The notes beneath the pieces are model-generated. The model worked only from the letters and a program-made list of their open reading frames with translations. It made no database searches and was not told the DNA's origin. Position numbers and translations under genes: made by a program. A stretch of 64,000 bases of DNA, taken from assembly GCF_023238625.1 (NCBI RefSeq), contig NZ_CP096670.1, positions 3,676,501-3,740,500 of the forward strand, in the 5' to 3' direction. Origin of the DNA: Agarivorans sp. TSD2052 (GTDB taxonomy: Bacteria; Pseudomonadota; Gammaproteobacteria; Enterobacterales; Celerinatantimonadaceae). Numbering within the stretch: the first letter of the stretch is position 1; each line of letters opens with the position of its first letter. Positions 1 to 9,094 of the stretch are shown one piece after another.

Positions 1-83
1 AAATTGCAGCGCATCAAGATAGCGTATTGCTTTTTGGTTTGGCAAGCACCTACAATGGCTTTAGGCATAAAAAAGAGGTTACT

Positions 84-758
84 GTGGCCAAATCAGCTGT
101 TAGACGCTATCGAATTATCCAATTTACCCAATTGCTGTTAGCTATTGCGTGTTGTGTTTGGGTACTTTATTACTACGTTGACTTAAAACACAGTGGTGAA
201 CAGTTAATAGAAAACCAAACAGAAAAACTGGCCCGTTCACTGACTTCACTCGCAGCCCTAAACGCTGCCGGTTATATTGGCGAAAACAACCAAGATGACC
301 TCACTGAATTAGTCAACGCCTTAGTTAAAGAGCACTTTGTTAAAGATGCTACCATATATAACCATCAAGGTTTACGCCTAGCCGCTTCACAACTGGCCTT
401 GCCACTGTCTCAAATTTTGCCGCTGGCCGGAAATAGCCATACTCCCTTAGAAGGATTAGGCAGGCGACCTTATATTGCCGAAATACGGGGAGAAAACGGC
501 GACAACTTAGGGTATTTACGAATAACCCTTGAACACACAGCCTTACTTGCCGAAGCAAATACTTACATCACTCGCGGTCAATCTAAGATCATGATTATGT
601 TTTTAATGTCGATTAGCATTGGATTTTTGTTAACGAGGGTATTGTCGCGAAAACGCCATTTAGCGACCCTGTTCAACATTAACGCTAGGGCGCGACGAAA
701 GAAAACCAAGCAAGCAAATAAACTTCTAGCGGACATCGCCGCTAGAAGCAATCAGTGA
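84..758 (+). CDS. ytjB: YtjB/AhpA-family membrane protein
   Basis: About 224 residues. A transmembrane helix lies near the N-terminus (rich in L, A, I and C), followed by a predicted periplasmic domain and a second hydrophobic segment near residues 170-190, then a basic Lys/Arg-rich cytoplasmic tail. This architecture and its position beside deoD match YtjB (Smp) of enterobacteria, whose role is poorly defined. The reading frame is open from 27, but I prefer the GTG at 84: an AAGAGG ribosome site lies just upstream and the hydrophobic helix then falls at the expected place. The gene converges on deoD with only 4 bases between stops, and its last codons contain a strong hairpin (see 720-748). 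Family call is fairly secure; function is not. Confidence 0.75.
   Translation: MAKSAVRRYRIIQFTQLLLAIACCVWVLYYYVDLKHSGEQLIENQTEKLARSLTSLAALNAAGYIGENNQDDLTELVNALVKEHFVKDATIYNHQGLRLAASQLALPLSQILPLAGNSHTPLEGLGRRPYIAEIRGENGDNLGYLRITLEHTALLAEANTYITRGQSKIMIMFLMSISIGFLLTRVLSRKRHLATLFNINARARRKKTKQANKLLADIAARSNQ
720..748 (-). terminator. deo operon terminator embedded in ytjB 3' end
   Basis: A perfect 10-base inverted repeat (CTTCTAGCGG at 723-732 and CCGCTAGAAG at 739-748) with a 6-base loop lies inside the last codons of ytjB. Read on the minus strand, downstream of the deoD stop, it is followed by TTTATTTG, so it can work as an intrinsic terminator of the deo operon. No T-run follows on the plus strand. 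Confidence 0.6.
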
Positions 759-762
759 AAGA

Positions 763-1467
763 TTAAAGCAGAGACTCAAGGGTTAAGGTGATCATCTCAT
801 TGAAGGTGGTTTGACGCTCTTCAGCAGTAGTTTGCTCACCACTGCGAATATGATCTGAAATAGTCACTACACATAAAGCCGCTTTACCGCACTCTGCGGC
901 TACCCCATACAGGCCTGCCGCTTCCATTTCTACTGCGTAAACATTGTGTTTTTCCATTACATCAAACATTTCAGGCTCAGGTGAATAGAACAAATCAGCT
1001 GAAAAAATGTTACCTACTTTGGCATCAATACCTTGCGCTTTAGCGCTATCTACTGCGGCACGCAACAGCTCATAGTTGGCAATAGCGGCAAAGTCGTGGC
1101 CGTTAAAACGGCTACGGTTTACTTTAGAATCAGTACAGGCGCCCATAGCGATCACTACGTCACGCAACTTAATATCATTGCTCACAGCACCAGCACTGCC
1201 TACACGAATGATATTTTCTACACCGTATTGGGTGTAAAGCTCATGGGCGTAGATAGAACAGCTTGGAATGCCCATGCCTGAGCCCATTACCGATACTCGT
1301 TTACCTTTGTAAGTGCCGGTATAACCAAGCATGTTACGTACACCTGTAACTTCAACCACATCTTCTAAGAAGGTTTCAGCGATGTGTTTTGCCCGTAGCG
1401 GATCGCCTGGCATTAATACCGTTTCTGCGAAATCACCTGGATTAGCGTTGATATGAGGGGTAGCCAT
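763..1467 (-). CDS. deoD: Purine nucleoside phosphorylase, DeoD type
   Basis: 234 residues, near the usual 235-239 of hexameric bacterial PNP. It splits purine (deoxy)ribonucleosides with phosphate into free base and (deoxy)ribose-1-phosphate in the cytoplasm. Visible signatures are the N-terminal PHINA/PGD phosphate-site region, the GSGMGIPS loop, the VEMEAAGL ribose-binding segment and SDH followed by an Arg about 13 residues later, which match the catalytic Asp and Arg of the family. The ATG is preceded by AGGAG at good distance. It is the last gene of nupC-deoCABD; a 60-base gap with a short hairpin separates it from deoB. Its product ribose-1-phosphate is the substrate of DeoB next door. 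Confidence 0.97.
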   Translation of the reverse strand: MATPHINANPGDFAETVLMPGDPLRAKHIAETFLEDVVEVTGVRNMLGYTGTYKGKRVSVMGSGMGIPSCSIYAHELYTQYGVENIIRVGSAGAVSNDIKLRDVVIAMGACTDSKVNRSRFNGHDFAAIANYELLRAAVDSAKAQGIDAKVGNIFSADLFYSPEPEMFDVMEKHNVYAVEMEAAGLYGVAAECGKAALCVVTISDHIRSGEQTTAEERQTTFNEMITLTLESLL

Positions 1468-1499
1468 ATAGTCTCCTAATAAAAGTTAGTGTGAGAGCA

Positions 1500-1516
1500 G
1501 TAAGCCATTGGCTTAC
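1500..1516 (-). other. Intercistronic hairpin between deoB and deoD
   Basis: GTAAGCC and GGCTTAC form a perfect 7-base stem around a 3-base loop, in the 60-base gap between the deoB stop and the deoD ribosome site. There is no T-run directly after it, so it looks like an mRNA processing or stability element rather than a terminator. Confidence 0.4.
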
Positions 1517-1527
1517 CACTTTCGGTA

Positions 1528-2748
1528 TTATTTTTGTAAAAAGCTGCTGCCATATTCTAAGGCAGGCAATCTCATGTAATCTGCAATGGTTTGGCCAATG
1601 TCAGCAAAAGTATCACGCTTGCCGACATTTTTAGCGCCCAAATTTTTGCCATAGAAAATAACCGGAATATGTTCACGGGTATGATCGCTGCCAGGCCAAG
1701 TAGGGTCACAACCGTGATCGGCAGTAAGAATAACAATGTCGTCATCACTCAACTGCGCTAACAGTTCAGGTAAGCGCTGATCAAAATATTCAAGCGCTGC
1801 AGCATAGCCAGCGACATCGCGGCGGTGACCATAGGAAGAATCAAAATCGACAAAGTTGGTAAAAATGATACTGTTGTCTACCTGCCGTGCCATCTCACTC
1901 AAGGTTAAATCAAACAAGCCCTCAAGGCCGGTCGCTTTTACTTTGCGAGTAATCCCTTGCTGAGCGTAAATATCGGCAATTTTACCAATACTAACCACTT
2001 CACCACCCGACTCAGCCATACGGTCTAATAAGGTGGGAGCCGGCGGCAATACCGATAAATCGCGACGATTACCAGTACGAGCAAATTCGCTTGCATTATT
2101 ACCTAAAAACGGCCGCGCAATCACTCGGCCAATGTTGTAAGGATCAACCAGTTCACGGGCTAATTCACACAGTTTAAGCAGACGCTCTAAGCCAAAGGTT
2201 TCTTCATGAGCGGCAATCTGAAACACACTATCAGCAGAGGTGTAAAATATCGGCTTACCGCTAGCCATGTGCTCTTCACCTAGGCGCTCTAATACTTCAG
2301 TGCCAGAGGCATGACAGTTACCTAAGTAACCGGGTAGTCCCGCACGCTCCACTAATTCATCAAGCAAGCTCTGCGGGAAACTGTTTTCTGGCTCACTAAA
2401 ATACCCCCACTCAAACAATACCGGTACCCCGGCGATTTCCCAGTGACCACTGGGTGTATCTTTACCGCTAGACATCTCGGCGGCATAGCCATAATGGCCG
2501 GTTGGCGTAACGTCAGCATCTAAACCTGGCGGAAAAACCCCACCACTTTCGCCACAGGCTTTTCCTAATCCTAAGCGATTAAGGTTAGGAATATGCAAAG
2601 GACCTGAACGGCCTATATCTGCGTTACCTTGGGCACATTGCTCAGCAATATGCAGCATGGTGTTGGCACCTTGGTCACCAAATTTTTCGGCATCATCGCT
2701 AGCGCCAATACCAAAAGAATCTAGCATTAAAATAATTGCACGTTTCAT
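1528..2748 (-). CDS. deoB: Phosphopentomutase
   Basis: 406 residues, as in E. coli DeoB. It interconverts (deoxy)ribose-1-phosphate and 5-phosphate using two metal ions, linking nucleoside cleavage to the aldolase DeoC. The alkaline-phosphatase-superfamily metal motifs are present: Asp10 in [12 protein letters not shown] at the N-terminus, the [12 protein letters not shown] nucleophile region (Thr of KDTPS), and the C-terminal [19 protein letters not shown] cluster. The ATG has TAAGGAG upstream; the TAA of deoA forms part of this ribosome-binding site, so the two genes are translationally close (9 bases apart). Confidence 0.97.
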   Translation of the reverse strand: MKRAIILMLDSFGIGASDDAEKFGDQGANTMLHIAEQCAQGNADIGRSGPLHIPNLNRLGLGKACGESGGVFPPGLDADVTPTGHYGYAAEMSSGKDTPSGHWEIAGVPVLFEWGYFSEPENSFPQSLLDELVERAGLPGYLGNCHASGTEVLERLGEEHMASGKPIFYTSADSVFQIAAHEETFGLERLLKLCELARELVDPYNIGRVIARPFLGNNASEFARTGNRRDLSVLPPAPTLLDRMAESGGEVVSIGKIADIYAQQGITRKVKATGLEGLFDLTLSEMARQVDNSIIFTNFVDFDSSYGHRRDVAGYAAALEYFDQRLPELLAQLSDDDIVILTADHGCDPTWPGSDHTREHIPVIFYGKNLGAKNVGKRDTFADIGQTIADYMRLPALEYGSSFLQK

Positions 2749-2757
2749 AGGAACTCC

Positions 2758-4089
2758 TTACTGCGGGCCAATCCGCTGATAAACAGGGTTTACATCGGCC
2801 AGCTCTGCGCTAGGGTCATCAAGATTGATGGCCTGCTGAATTTGTTTTGCTGCCGCTTGCCAAGCATTTTCGTCATCGGCGTGCAGCATCAATAAGTTTT
2901 GCCCTTGGTCAACCACATCCCCTAACTCTACGAGTTCAGTAATGCCCACGCTGTGATCTATCGCCGCTCCTGGCACACTTCTGCCGCCACCTAAGCCGAC
3001 TACCGCCATACCTAGCTCTCGGCAATCCAGTTGTTTCACCATACCGCTATGCTTGGCCATTACAGGCCTAATCACTTTTGCTTGCGGTAAATAGTGTTCG
3101 CTACGCTCAACAAAGTCATTTGGGCCGCCTAAGGCGCTCACCATTTTGGCAAAACGCTCTAAAGCCGCTCCCGAGCTAATACTGTCGGCAAGCTTTTGTT
3201 CGGCTTGTTGTTGGCTCTCTGCTAAGCCGCTCGATAACAGCATTTCTGCTGCTAAAGCAGTAGTGACTTGATGCAAACGATGCGCCGAGGTATCCCCTTT
3301 TAAGTACCTCAAAGTCTCGGCTATTTCTACCGCATTACCGGCACTAGGTGCTAAAGGTTGGTTCATATCGGTCAGCAAGGCGCAACATTTAACACCCGCC
3401 GCGTTACTCACTTCAACAATACTGTCAGCAAGGGCTTTAGACTGAGCATAATCAGGCATAAAGGCTCCACTGCCGACTTTAACGTCCATCACTAAGGCTT
3501 GAAGGCCAGAAGCCAACTTTTTACTAAGAATCGACCCAGTAATCAGTGGGATAGATTCTACCGTCGCGGTTACATCTCGGATCCCATAAAGACGCTTATC
3601 GGCAGGGGCTAATTCGCCAGTTTGCCCAATAATGGCAATGCCAACCTCTTTGACGATCGTTTCAAATTGCTGTGAACTTGGACTGATTGAATATCCAGGA
3701 ATGGCTTCCAGTTTGTCTAAGGTTCCGCCGGTGTGGCCTAAGCCCCGCCCCGAAATCATCGGCACATGTCCACCACAAGCTGCAACCATTGGCCCCAAGA
3801 TTAATGACGTTAAATCCCCTACACCGCCAGTAGAGTGTTTATCGACTACAGGGCCTGGCAAGTTGAGGTGATCCCAATTGAGTACTTGGCCGGAATCACG
3901 CATCGCACAAGTAAGAGCTGTAGCTTCACTCGCATTCATACTGTTGAAATAGACCGCCATAGCAAAAGCGCCTATTTGGCTGTCACTCAGTTGACCATTG
4001 GTAATACCGTCAACGATGAATTGGATTTCTGCCAGAGATAGCACTTGGCCATCTCGTTTACGTCGAATTATTTCTTGAGGTAACAACAT
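2758..4089 (-). CDS. deoA: Thymidine phosphorylase
   Basis: 443 residues from the chosen start. It phosphorolyses thymidine and deoxyuridine to base and deoxyribose-1-phosphate. The family-3 nucleoside phosphorylase signature (VDKHSTGGVGD) and the following GRGLGHTGGTLDKLE phosphate/pyrimidine site are intact. The frame also has an ATG at 4095, but AAGGA directly abuts that codon; the ATG at 4089 sits 6 bases after AAGGA and gives an N-terminus (MLLPQEIIRRKRDG) like that of the E. coli enzyme, so I use it. It lies between deoC and deoB in the operon. Confidence 0.96.
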   Translation of the reverse strand: MLLPQEIIRRKRDGQVLSLAEIQFIVDGITNGQLSDSQIGAFAMAVYFNSMNASEATALTCAMRDSGQVLNWDHLNLPGPVVDKHSTGGVGDLTSLILGPMVAACGGHVPMISGRGLGHTGGTLDKLEAIPGYSISPSSQQFETIVKEVGIAIIGQTGELAPADKRLYGIRDVTATVESIPLITGSILSKKLASGLQALVMDVKVGSGAFMPDYAQSKALADSIVEVSNAAGVKCCALLTDMNQPLAPSAGNAVEIAETLRYLKGDTSAHRLHQVTTALAAEMLLSSGLAESQQQAEQKLADSISSGAALERFAKMVSALGGPNDFVERSEHYLPQAKVIRPVMAKHSGMVKQLDCRELGMAVVGLGGGRSVPGAAIDHSVGITELVELGDVVDQGQNLLMLHADDENAWQAAAKQIQQAINLDDPSAELADVNPVYQRIGPQ

Positions 4090-4114
4090 AAGCATTCCTT
4101 AAACGGGACTAACC

Positions 4115-4891
4115 TTAGTAACCAGCGCCTGCTTGAGCATTTTCATCACCAGAAATTGTTGCTTGTAATGCAGCTAACAAACTTGAGGCACCAAAACGGA
4201 AGTGCGCTTCGCTCAGCCATTCATCACCCAGTGCTTTAGTGGCAATATCGAGATAAATTTTCGCTTGTTCGGCACTTTTCACTCCGCCGGCAGCTTTAAA
4301 GCCACAGTCAGGGTTAAACTCAGCAATCGCATTTAACATGATTTCTGCCGCTTCAGGAGTTGCGTTAACCGGTACTTTTCCGGTAGACGTTTTAATAAAG
4401 TCTGCACCGGCTTTAATCGCCAACTCACTGGCTTTAGCGATCAATGCTGACGTTTTAAGCTCGCCACTTTCAATAATGACTTTTAACTTGATGGCATCGC
4501 CACAAGCGGCTTTACATTGTTGAACTAAATCAAAGCCTACTTGCTCATTACCCGCGATTAGCGCCCGCCATGGGAAGACCACATCTACTTCATCAGCACC
4601 GTAAGCGACTGCAGCCTTGGTTTCGGCAACCGCTAAGGCCACGTCATCTTCACCCAATGGGAAGTTAGTCACTGTAGCTATTTTTACATCGCTTGCGCCG
4701 TGTTCCGCTAATACTTTACGCGCAAACGGGATGAATCGAGGGTATATACATATTGCAGCCACTTGTCCTTGAGCCGACTTAGCTTGAGCACATAATGCCG
4801 CGACACTTTCACGCGTATCGTCATCATTTAGGGTGGTAAGGTCCATCAACGAAAGGGCCTGACGCGCAACAGCGTTTATAGACTGAGACAT
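4115..4891 (-). CDS. deoC: Deoxyribose-phosphate aldolase
   Basis: 258 residues, compared with 259 in E. coli. It cleaves 2-deoxyribose-5-phosphate to acetaldehyde and glyceraldehyde-3-phosphate by a Schiff base on lysine. The reactive lysine is Lys167 in DFIKTSTGK; Lys199 in CGFKAAGG is the second active-site lysine and the VDVVFP segment near residue 103 holds the catalytic aspartate. GAGGAA lies 6 bases before the ATG. It follows nupC across a 97-base gap with two hairpins and precedes deoA by 25 bases. Confidence 0.97.
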   Translation of the reverse strand: MSQSINAVARQALSLMDLTTLNDDDTRESVAALCAQAKSAQGQVAAICIYPRFIPFARKVLAEHGASDVKIATVTNFPLGEDDVALAVAETKAAVAYGADEVDVVFPWRALIAGNEQVGFDLVQQCKAACGDAIKLKVIIESGELKTSALIAKASELAIKAGADFIKTSTGKVPVNATPEAAEIMLNAIAEFNPDCGFKAAGGVKSAEQAKIYLDIATKALGDEWLSEAHFRFGASSLLAALQATISGDENAQAGAGY

Positions 4892-4919
4892 AACTATTCC
4901 TCAAAATTTAAGATATAAG

Positions 4920-4981
4920 CTATTACTAGACGAGTAATAGACAAGGCTGATAACGGCTTCTTGGCAATTTACCAAGAAGCC
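4920..4981 (-). other. Tandem hairpins between nupC and deoC
   Basis: Two perfect stem-loops follow each other: an 8-base stem at 4920-4940 (CTATTACT/AGTAATAG) and a 10-base stem at 4955-4981 (GGCTTCTTGG/CCAAGAAGCC, 7-base loop). Neither is followed by a T-run on the minus strand. They probably set the relative levels of nupC and deo mRNA by partial termination, processing or protection from exonucleases. That role is inferred. Confidence 0.5.
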
Positions 4982-4988
4982 CTACTAG

Positions 4989-6227
4989 CTATAGCAGACT
5001 GAAAAAGAAACCTGCAAGTGCAGCACTCATTAAGTTAGCCAATGAAGCAGCAGCAACTGCTTTAAGGCCTAAACGAGCAATGTCGCTGCGGCGGGTGGGA
5101 GCCATGCTACCCAAACCACCGAGTAAAATAGCGATTGATGAAAGGTTAGCAAAACCACATAGCGCAAAGGTGATAATCACTTGAGTATGCTCTGATAAGG
5201 TTTCACGAATCTCGACAAAGTTGATGTAAGCGACAAATTCGTTTACCACCAGTTTTTGACCAATAAAGCTACCTGCCTGAACCGCTTCAGCCCATGGCAC
5301 ACCAATAATCCAAGCAACCGGCGCGAAAATGTAGCCTAGGATAAGCTCAATCGTCAGGTTATCAACACCAAACCAACCACCAATGCCACCCACCATACCG
5401 TTAAGCAAGGCAATTAAACCAATAAAGGCTAATAACATTGCACCTACGTTTAAGGCTAAGTGTAAACCCGTTGACGCACCTGATGCTGCTGCATCAATGA
5501 CGTTTGCAGGGCGTTCTTCTTCGGCTAAAGTGGCTTCCATATCTTGCTCTGAAGCAGCGGTTTCAGGCTTGATGATCTTAGCCATCAACAATCCGCCGGG
5601 GGCGGCCATGAAAGAAGCCGCAATCAAATACTTAAGCTCTACACCTAAACCGGCGTAGCCTGCTAGTACTGAACCTGCTACTGAAGCTAAACCACCAACC
5701 ATAATGGCGAACAATTCAGATTCACTCATTTTTGGAATGAACGGCTTAACGACAATTGGCGCTTCTGTTTGACCAACAAAAATATTTGCCGTTGCAGACA
5801 TAGACTCAGGGCGACTAGTGCCTAAGGCTTTTTGTAGTGCGCCGCCAATGACCAAAATAATCTTCTGCATAATGCCCAAGTAGTACAGCACTGCGATTAA
5901 TGAAGAGAAGAATACAATGATAGGCAATACGCGGATTGCGAATACAAAGCCGACACCGTTGCCAAACATGGCGTCGGTGCCTAAACCACCAAATAAGAAG
6001 TTAATGCCCGCTTGTGCACTATCAATAACCGCTTGCACGCCGCCAGATACCGCAGCAAGTACATCTTGACCAAATGGAAGGTACAATACAAAAGCACCAA
6101 AGCCAGCTTGGATAGCAAACGCACCAAACACAGTGCGCTTATTAATTTTTTTCTTATTGTCGGAGAGCAAAAATGCAACGCCAAGTAGCGCAATCACACC
6201 CACTAAGCTCATTACTGTACTGTTCAT
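4989..6227 (-). CDS. nupC: Concentrative nucleoside transporter (NupC/CNT)
   Basis: 412 residues with about ten hydrophobic segments. CNT proteins import nucleosides across the inner membrane by ion symport. The substrate-site motifs known from the Vibrio cholerae CNT structure are all visible: GQTEAP (Gln153-Thr154-Glu155), NEFVAY in the second half, and GFANLSSIA near the C-terminus. Overall it resembles the sodium-coupled Vibrio protein more than E. coli NupC. AGGGA lies 7 bases before the ATG. It is first in the nupC-deoCABD operon, which places uptake and catabolism under one promoter. Confidence 0.95.
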   Translation of the reverse strand: MNSTVMSLVGVIALLGVAFLLSDNKKKINKRTVFGAFAIQAGFGAFVLYLPFGQDVLAAVSGGVQAVIDSAQAGINFLFGGLGTDAMFGNGVGFVFAIRVLPIIVFFSSLIAVLYYLGIMQKIILVIGGALQKALGTSRPESMSATANIFVGQTEAPIVVKPFIPKMSESELFAIMVGGLASVAGSVLAGYAGLGVELKYLIAASFMAAPGGLLMAKIIKPETAASEQDMEATLAEEERPANVIDAAASGASTGLHLALNVGAMLLAFIGLIALLNGMVGGIGGWFGVDNLTIELILGYIFAPVAWIIGVPWAEAVQAGSFIGQKLVVNEFVAYINFVEIRETLSEHTQVIITFALCGFANLSSIAILLGGLGSMAPTRRSDIARLGLKAVAAASLANLMSAALAGFFFSLL

Positions 6228-6723
6228 ACATGTCCCTAATTGTTTAGTTATCTTTCAGTTGAATCAACATCGCGTTGCTCGATCTCGAGATGTTTCGATG
6301 AGCTAGCACAACATTTAATATAGTATTTATTCACGCTTCGTAGCTAATTGAGACAATCTCATTTAAAAAACCAAACGTGGCAATATTTTCGTCGGCAATC
6401 ATACCGTGGCTTCTGCCCCAAAATGATAGCCAGATCAAACCAAAATGACTTACATAAGCATTCCCATCGCTTAATAACCCAATATGTTGATAAGTATTCA
6501 CTAATTGCCTAAGATGACAAAGTAATGACAAACTGACTGAACGGCTCAGTACTTTTACTTTTTAAAATAGAGGTAAAAGAGGCTGCTTGTTTTTAACTCA
6601 ATCAGTTAACGATGGGCAGTGTAGGTATTAAACCGGTTAAAATTTGTGATGAAAGTCACCAGATTATTGTTAATAACTATGCAACAACAAGATGATAACC
6701 AAAAGTGTTGAAAGGACTTCTGT
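6228..6723. other. Divergent intergenic region, nupC / zinc-ribbon gene
   Basis: A 496-base non-coding stretch that should hold the promoters of the deo operon (left) and of the zinc-ribbon gene (right). Visible elements are a perfect palindrome ATCTCGAGAT at 6282-6291 near nupC, a pair of 7-base inverted arms CTTTTAC/GTAAAAG at 6552-6558 and 6573-6579, and a CRP-like site at 6645-6660. CytR and CRP control deo operons in enterics, but I could not find a convincing CytR pair. Confidence 0.5.
6645..6660 (+). promoter_or_regulatory. CRP-like site
   Basis: TGTGATGAAAGTCACC matches the CRP consensus TGTGA-N6-TCACA in nine of ten core positions. It lies 64 bases before the GTG start at 6724 and about 420 bases from nupC, so the zinc-ribbon gene is the nearer target. 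Confidence 0.55.
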
Positions 6724-8160
6724 GTGCCAAGTAGTAAACTGAAAACTGCAAAAGCAGTGCAAGACTCTGCAGCCCTACACTTCAGGCTGCATTACAATTG
6801 TTGTAAAAACTGTCGCTGCCAGAATTTTGGTTTAGTCGAAAGCGCTGATTATTTGGCTGAAAGCTTCCAACTGGGTTACCCCGCCCTGCATTGCAAAGCC
6901 TGTGGCAGCTATCCCCCTTTGGTAGACAGTGAAAGCGTTAATCGCATTATTGACGAGCGTGCTAAGCAATACCTCAGCAAAGCGCCCTGCGGATGCGGTA
7001 ATTGCGAACCCGGTTTCTTCCTCGGCCCTAGTGTTGGCGTTAAGCGCTATGGTAAAACAGGTGCCAATAGCCAACGTTATCAATGTCGGCAATGTGAGTC
7101 AGTTTTTACTCAGGTCAGTATCAAAGGAGAGGAGCAATTAGCTACATTATTCAATAGTTTAAGCTTGGGGCATAGCCCGCAGAAAATAATGCAGCAGCTA
7201 AGTATTGCACCCAAAATTTATTATCAATTACTACAAAGACTATTTCATTGCTTACGCTTTTATACTCGCCAGCAAGAACAAAAAAGCTTAAACGGTAGTT
7301 TTATTGCGATTCATACCGAAAGTCAGATACATGCATTTTCTGAACAAAAGAAAATTTGGACCTTATGCTCTACCGAAGTGAACTCGGGTTACGTATTACT
7401 TCATAGCCACAATCAAACTCAGCTTGAACTGAACGACAATGCTTATTACCAGCAAAAAGCCTCAACGTTGCTCCCCTCGCTAACCGAAAGCCCAATCGTA
7501 GAAGCGCTAAAGCGACGTTATCAACTCACATTAAACCGTTATCATTTTGAAGATTTACACTATGGGCCTACAGTAAACTTGCGGGGAACCAAACTATTGC
7601 AACCCTCGGTTTGTGCTTATGCACACTTTCAACTGCTCTCGGGTTTTACCCAACATAGTGAAAATTTTCATCATTATATTGAGCATGAAAGCAGTATTCG
7701 AGGTGCGGCATTGATGTGCTGTGTAGACGAAATCAAACAGCAAAGAGCTGAAATCTTTTACCTATACCGCCACCCTCGTACCCAATCTGATATGGGGACC
7801 ACCGGCAATAAAGTCGGTTGGTGGAACGACCGTTGGTTTCCTGCAGACTTTGGCGCTTTTTGCGGTATTACTTCTGTTCAGCAAGTCCCCGCACCTATTT
7901 CATTGCCGCAACCAGAAGCATGCCAAAACTACTTCACACATCTGCAAGAAAATATGTCGAAGCAGCTGAAAAGTGCCAGTTCTGTCGATGCACTATTTGA
8001 AATCAACCGAGCCCTTTTTAATTACGTGATTCCAGATCAACAAGGCGTAAGCCCTGCAATGCGGTTAGGCGCTAGCCAAAAACTAATGACGGGTAGCGAA
8101 TTAGTCAATGCCGCGGTCGCGGCGGTCAACCAAGATCATGTGCTTAAGTTTAATACTTGA
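6724..8160 (+). CDS. Transposase-derived double zinc-ribbon protein
   Basis: 478 residues; I do not recognise a named family. Two four-cysteine ribbons are visible: Cys27/Cys30 with Cys57/Cys60, and Cys91/Cys94 with Cys121/Cys124. The second (GANSQRYQCRQCESVFT) is typical of the zinc ribbon of IS1/IS1595-like transposases. A helix-turn-helix-like segment follows (about 135-175), then a region like an RNase-H fold core (about 192-230 and on) and a C-terminal tail (FEINRALFNY...SPAMRLGA) resembling transposase C-termini. The expected first acidic catalytic residue seems to be lost (IAIHTES). No inverted repeats or target duplications flank it. The GTG start has AAAGGA 7 bases upstream. Likely a domesticated DNA-binding protein; function unknown. 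Confidence 0.6.
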   Translation: MPSSKLKTAKAVQDSAALHFRLHYNCCKNCRCQNFGLVESADYLAESFQLGYPALHCKACGSYPPLVDSESVNRIIDERAKQYLSKAPCGCGNCEPGFFLGPSVGVKRYGKTGANSQRYQCRQCESVFTQVSIKGEEQLATLFNSLSLGHSPQKIMQQLSIAPKIYYQLLQRLFHCLRFYTRQQEQKSLNGSFIAIHTESQIHAFSEQKKIWTLCSTEVNSGYVLLHSHNQTQLELNDNAYYQQKASTLLPSLTESPIVEALKRRYQLTLNRYHFEDLHYGPTVNLRGTKLLQPSVCAYAHFQLLSGFTQHSENFHHYIEHESSIRGAALMCCVDEIKQQRAEIFYLYRHPRTQSDMGTTGNKVGWWNDRWFPADFGAFCGITSVQQVPAPISLPQPEACQNYFTHLQENMSKQLKSASSVDALFEINRALFNYVIPDQQGVSPAMRLGASQKLMTGSELVNAAVAAVNQDHVLKFNT

Positions 8161-8930
8161 AGGCTATTAGACCAAAGCATGTGTTTTAACTGATCGTGTG
8201 ACTCACTGCGTAACTCACTCAAGCACTGAAAAATAGCGGCCAAATGCAACGGAGTATTATGCTCTGTTGTCATTTGGTATAGCGGCATATCGGGGGCATC
8301 AGTCTCTAAAACTAAAGCATCGATAGGTAAGCGACGCAATGCTTTACGGGTTTTTTCTGAGCGAGGCCAAGTGATCCCGCCGCCCACGCCAATCTTAAAG
8401 CCCAAATCGACAAACCGACTGGCTTGCGTATAGCTACCACTAAAACCATGAATAATACCCCCCACATCAAATTGCTGCTGTTTAATCAACTGAGCAAGGC
8501 GGTCGTGCAAACGAACAGAGTGCACCAATAGAGGCAGTCGATGTTTTTTGGCGGCGACAATTTGCTGAACAAATGCAAACTCTTGATGAGCGAGGGTTTC
8601 AGGAAAACGGCCATCTAAGCCGCACTCTCCCCATGCGCTAAGTGTTTGCCGATGCTTGTAAACTAGCTGGTCTAGCGTATCTAGCTGCGGTAGCAATTGC
8701 TCAGGCTTTCCCAATAATGCGCTCCGTTCTAAAAAGCACGGGTGGTAACCTAAGCCCACTTTGAGCATGGGATGTTCAGCTAAGGAGAGAACGGTTTGCC
8801 AGTTTTGTGGACCCACCGCTGGCACCATACATAACTGAATATCGTGCAGCTCAAACTCAGTCAAGTGTTTAGCCAGCTCGTCACTAAACGGCAAGAAATC
8901 TAAATGGCAATGCGTATCAAACCAAGCCAT
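8136..8930 (-). CDS. yjjV: TatD-family metal-dependent hydrolase (YjjV-like)
   Basis: 264 residues with the full TatD metal site: DTHCHLDF at the N-terminus (His7, His9), ECGLDG, LVHSVR, a His in IIHGFSGS, and Asp in LETDAPDMP. TatD proteins are TIM-barrel hydrolases, several with DNase activity. A yjjV gene also neighbours the deo operon in E. coli and a TatD gene sits by nupC in Vibrio, so synteny supports the name. Its 3' end overlaps the zinc-ribbon gene tail-to-tail by 25 bases. It follows the small gene at 8936-9094 by 5 bases, probably as one operon. Confidence 0.88.
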   Translation of the reverse strand: MAWFDTHCHLDFLPFSDELAKHLTEFELHDIQLCMVPAVGPQNWQTVLSLAEHPMLKVGLGYHPCFLERSALLGKPEQLLPQLDTLDQLVYKHRQTLSAWGECGLDGRFPETLAHQEFAFVQQIVAAKKHRLPLLVHSVRLHDRLAQLIKQQQFDVGGIIHGFSGSYTQASRFVDLGFKIGVGGGITWPRSEKTRKALRRLPIDALVLETDAPDMPLYQMTTEHNTPLHLAAIFQCLSELRSESHDQLKHMLWSNSLQVLNLST

Positions 8931-8935
8931 ATTAA

Positions 8936-9094
8936 CTATTGCCCTATTGTTTCATGATCAGTTTTTTCATGAACAGTTTTATCATGCTCTTGGGGTATAC
9001 AGCTACGACAAGGCTTATCTAACCCATTTATCGCTAGCCAATGGTCGTAACCTGCTAACTTATCTCGAAAAAACTTGAGCATACCTGCAAACAT
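8936..9094 (-). CDS. Small DUF5363-like protein upstream of TatD gene
   Basis: 52 residues: a hydrophobic/basic start (MFAGMLKFFRDKLAGYD), a Trp, a CRSCIP motif (Cys29, Cys32) and a His/Asp/Glu/Lys-rich tail. AAGGGAAG lies 4 bases before the ATG. The stop codon is 5 bases before the yjjV start, so the pair is almost certainly co-transcribed. From memory, small DUF5363 proteins with a similar WxxxxGL...CCxP layout occur beside TatD genes in related bacteria; I cannot check this here. Function unknown; the two cysteines suggest metal or redox chemistry only weakly. Confidence 0.65.
   Translation of the reverse strand: MFAGMLKFFRDKLAGYDHWLAINGLDKPCRSCIPQEHDKTVHEKTDHETIGQ

Noticed and set aside
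6331-6531. 66-codon minus-strand frame between nupC and the zinc-ribbon gene
   Set aside because: It lies in promoter territory, has no convincing ribosome site and resembles no family.
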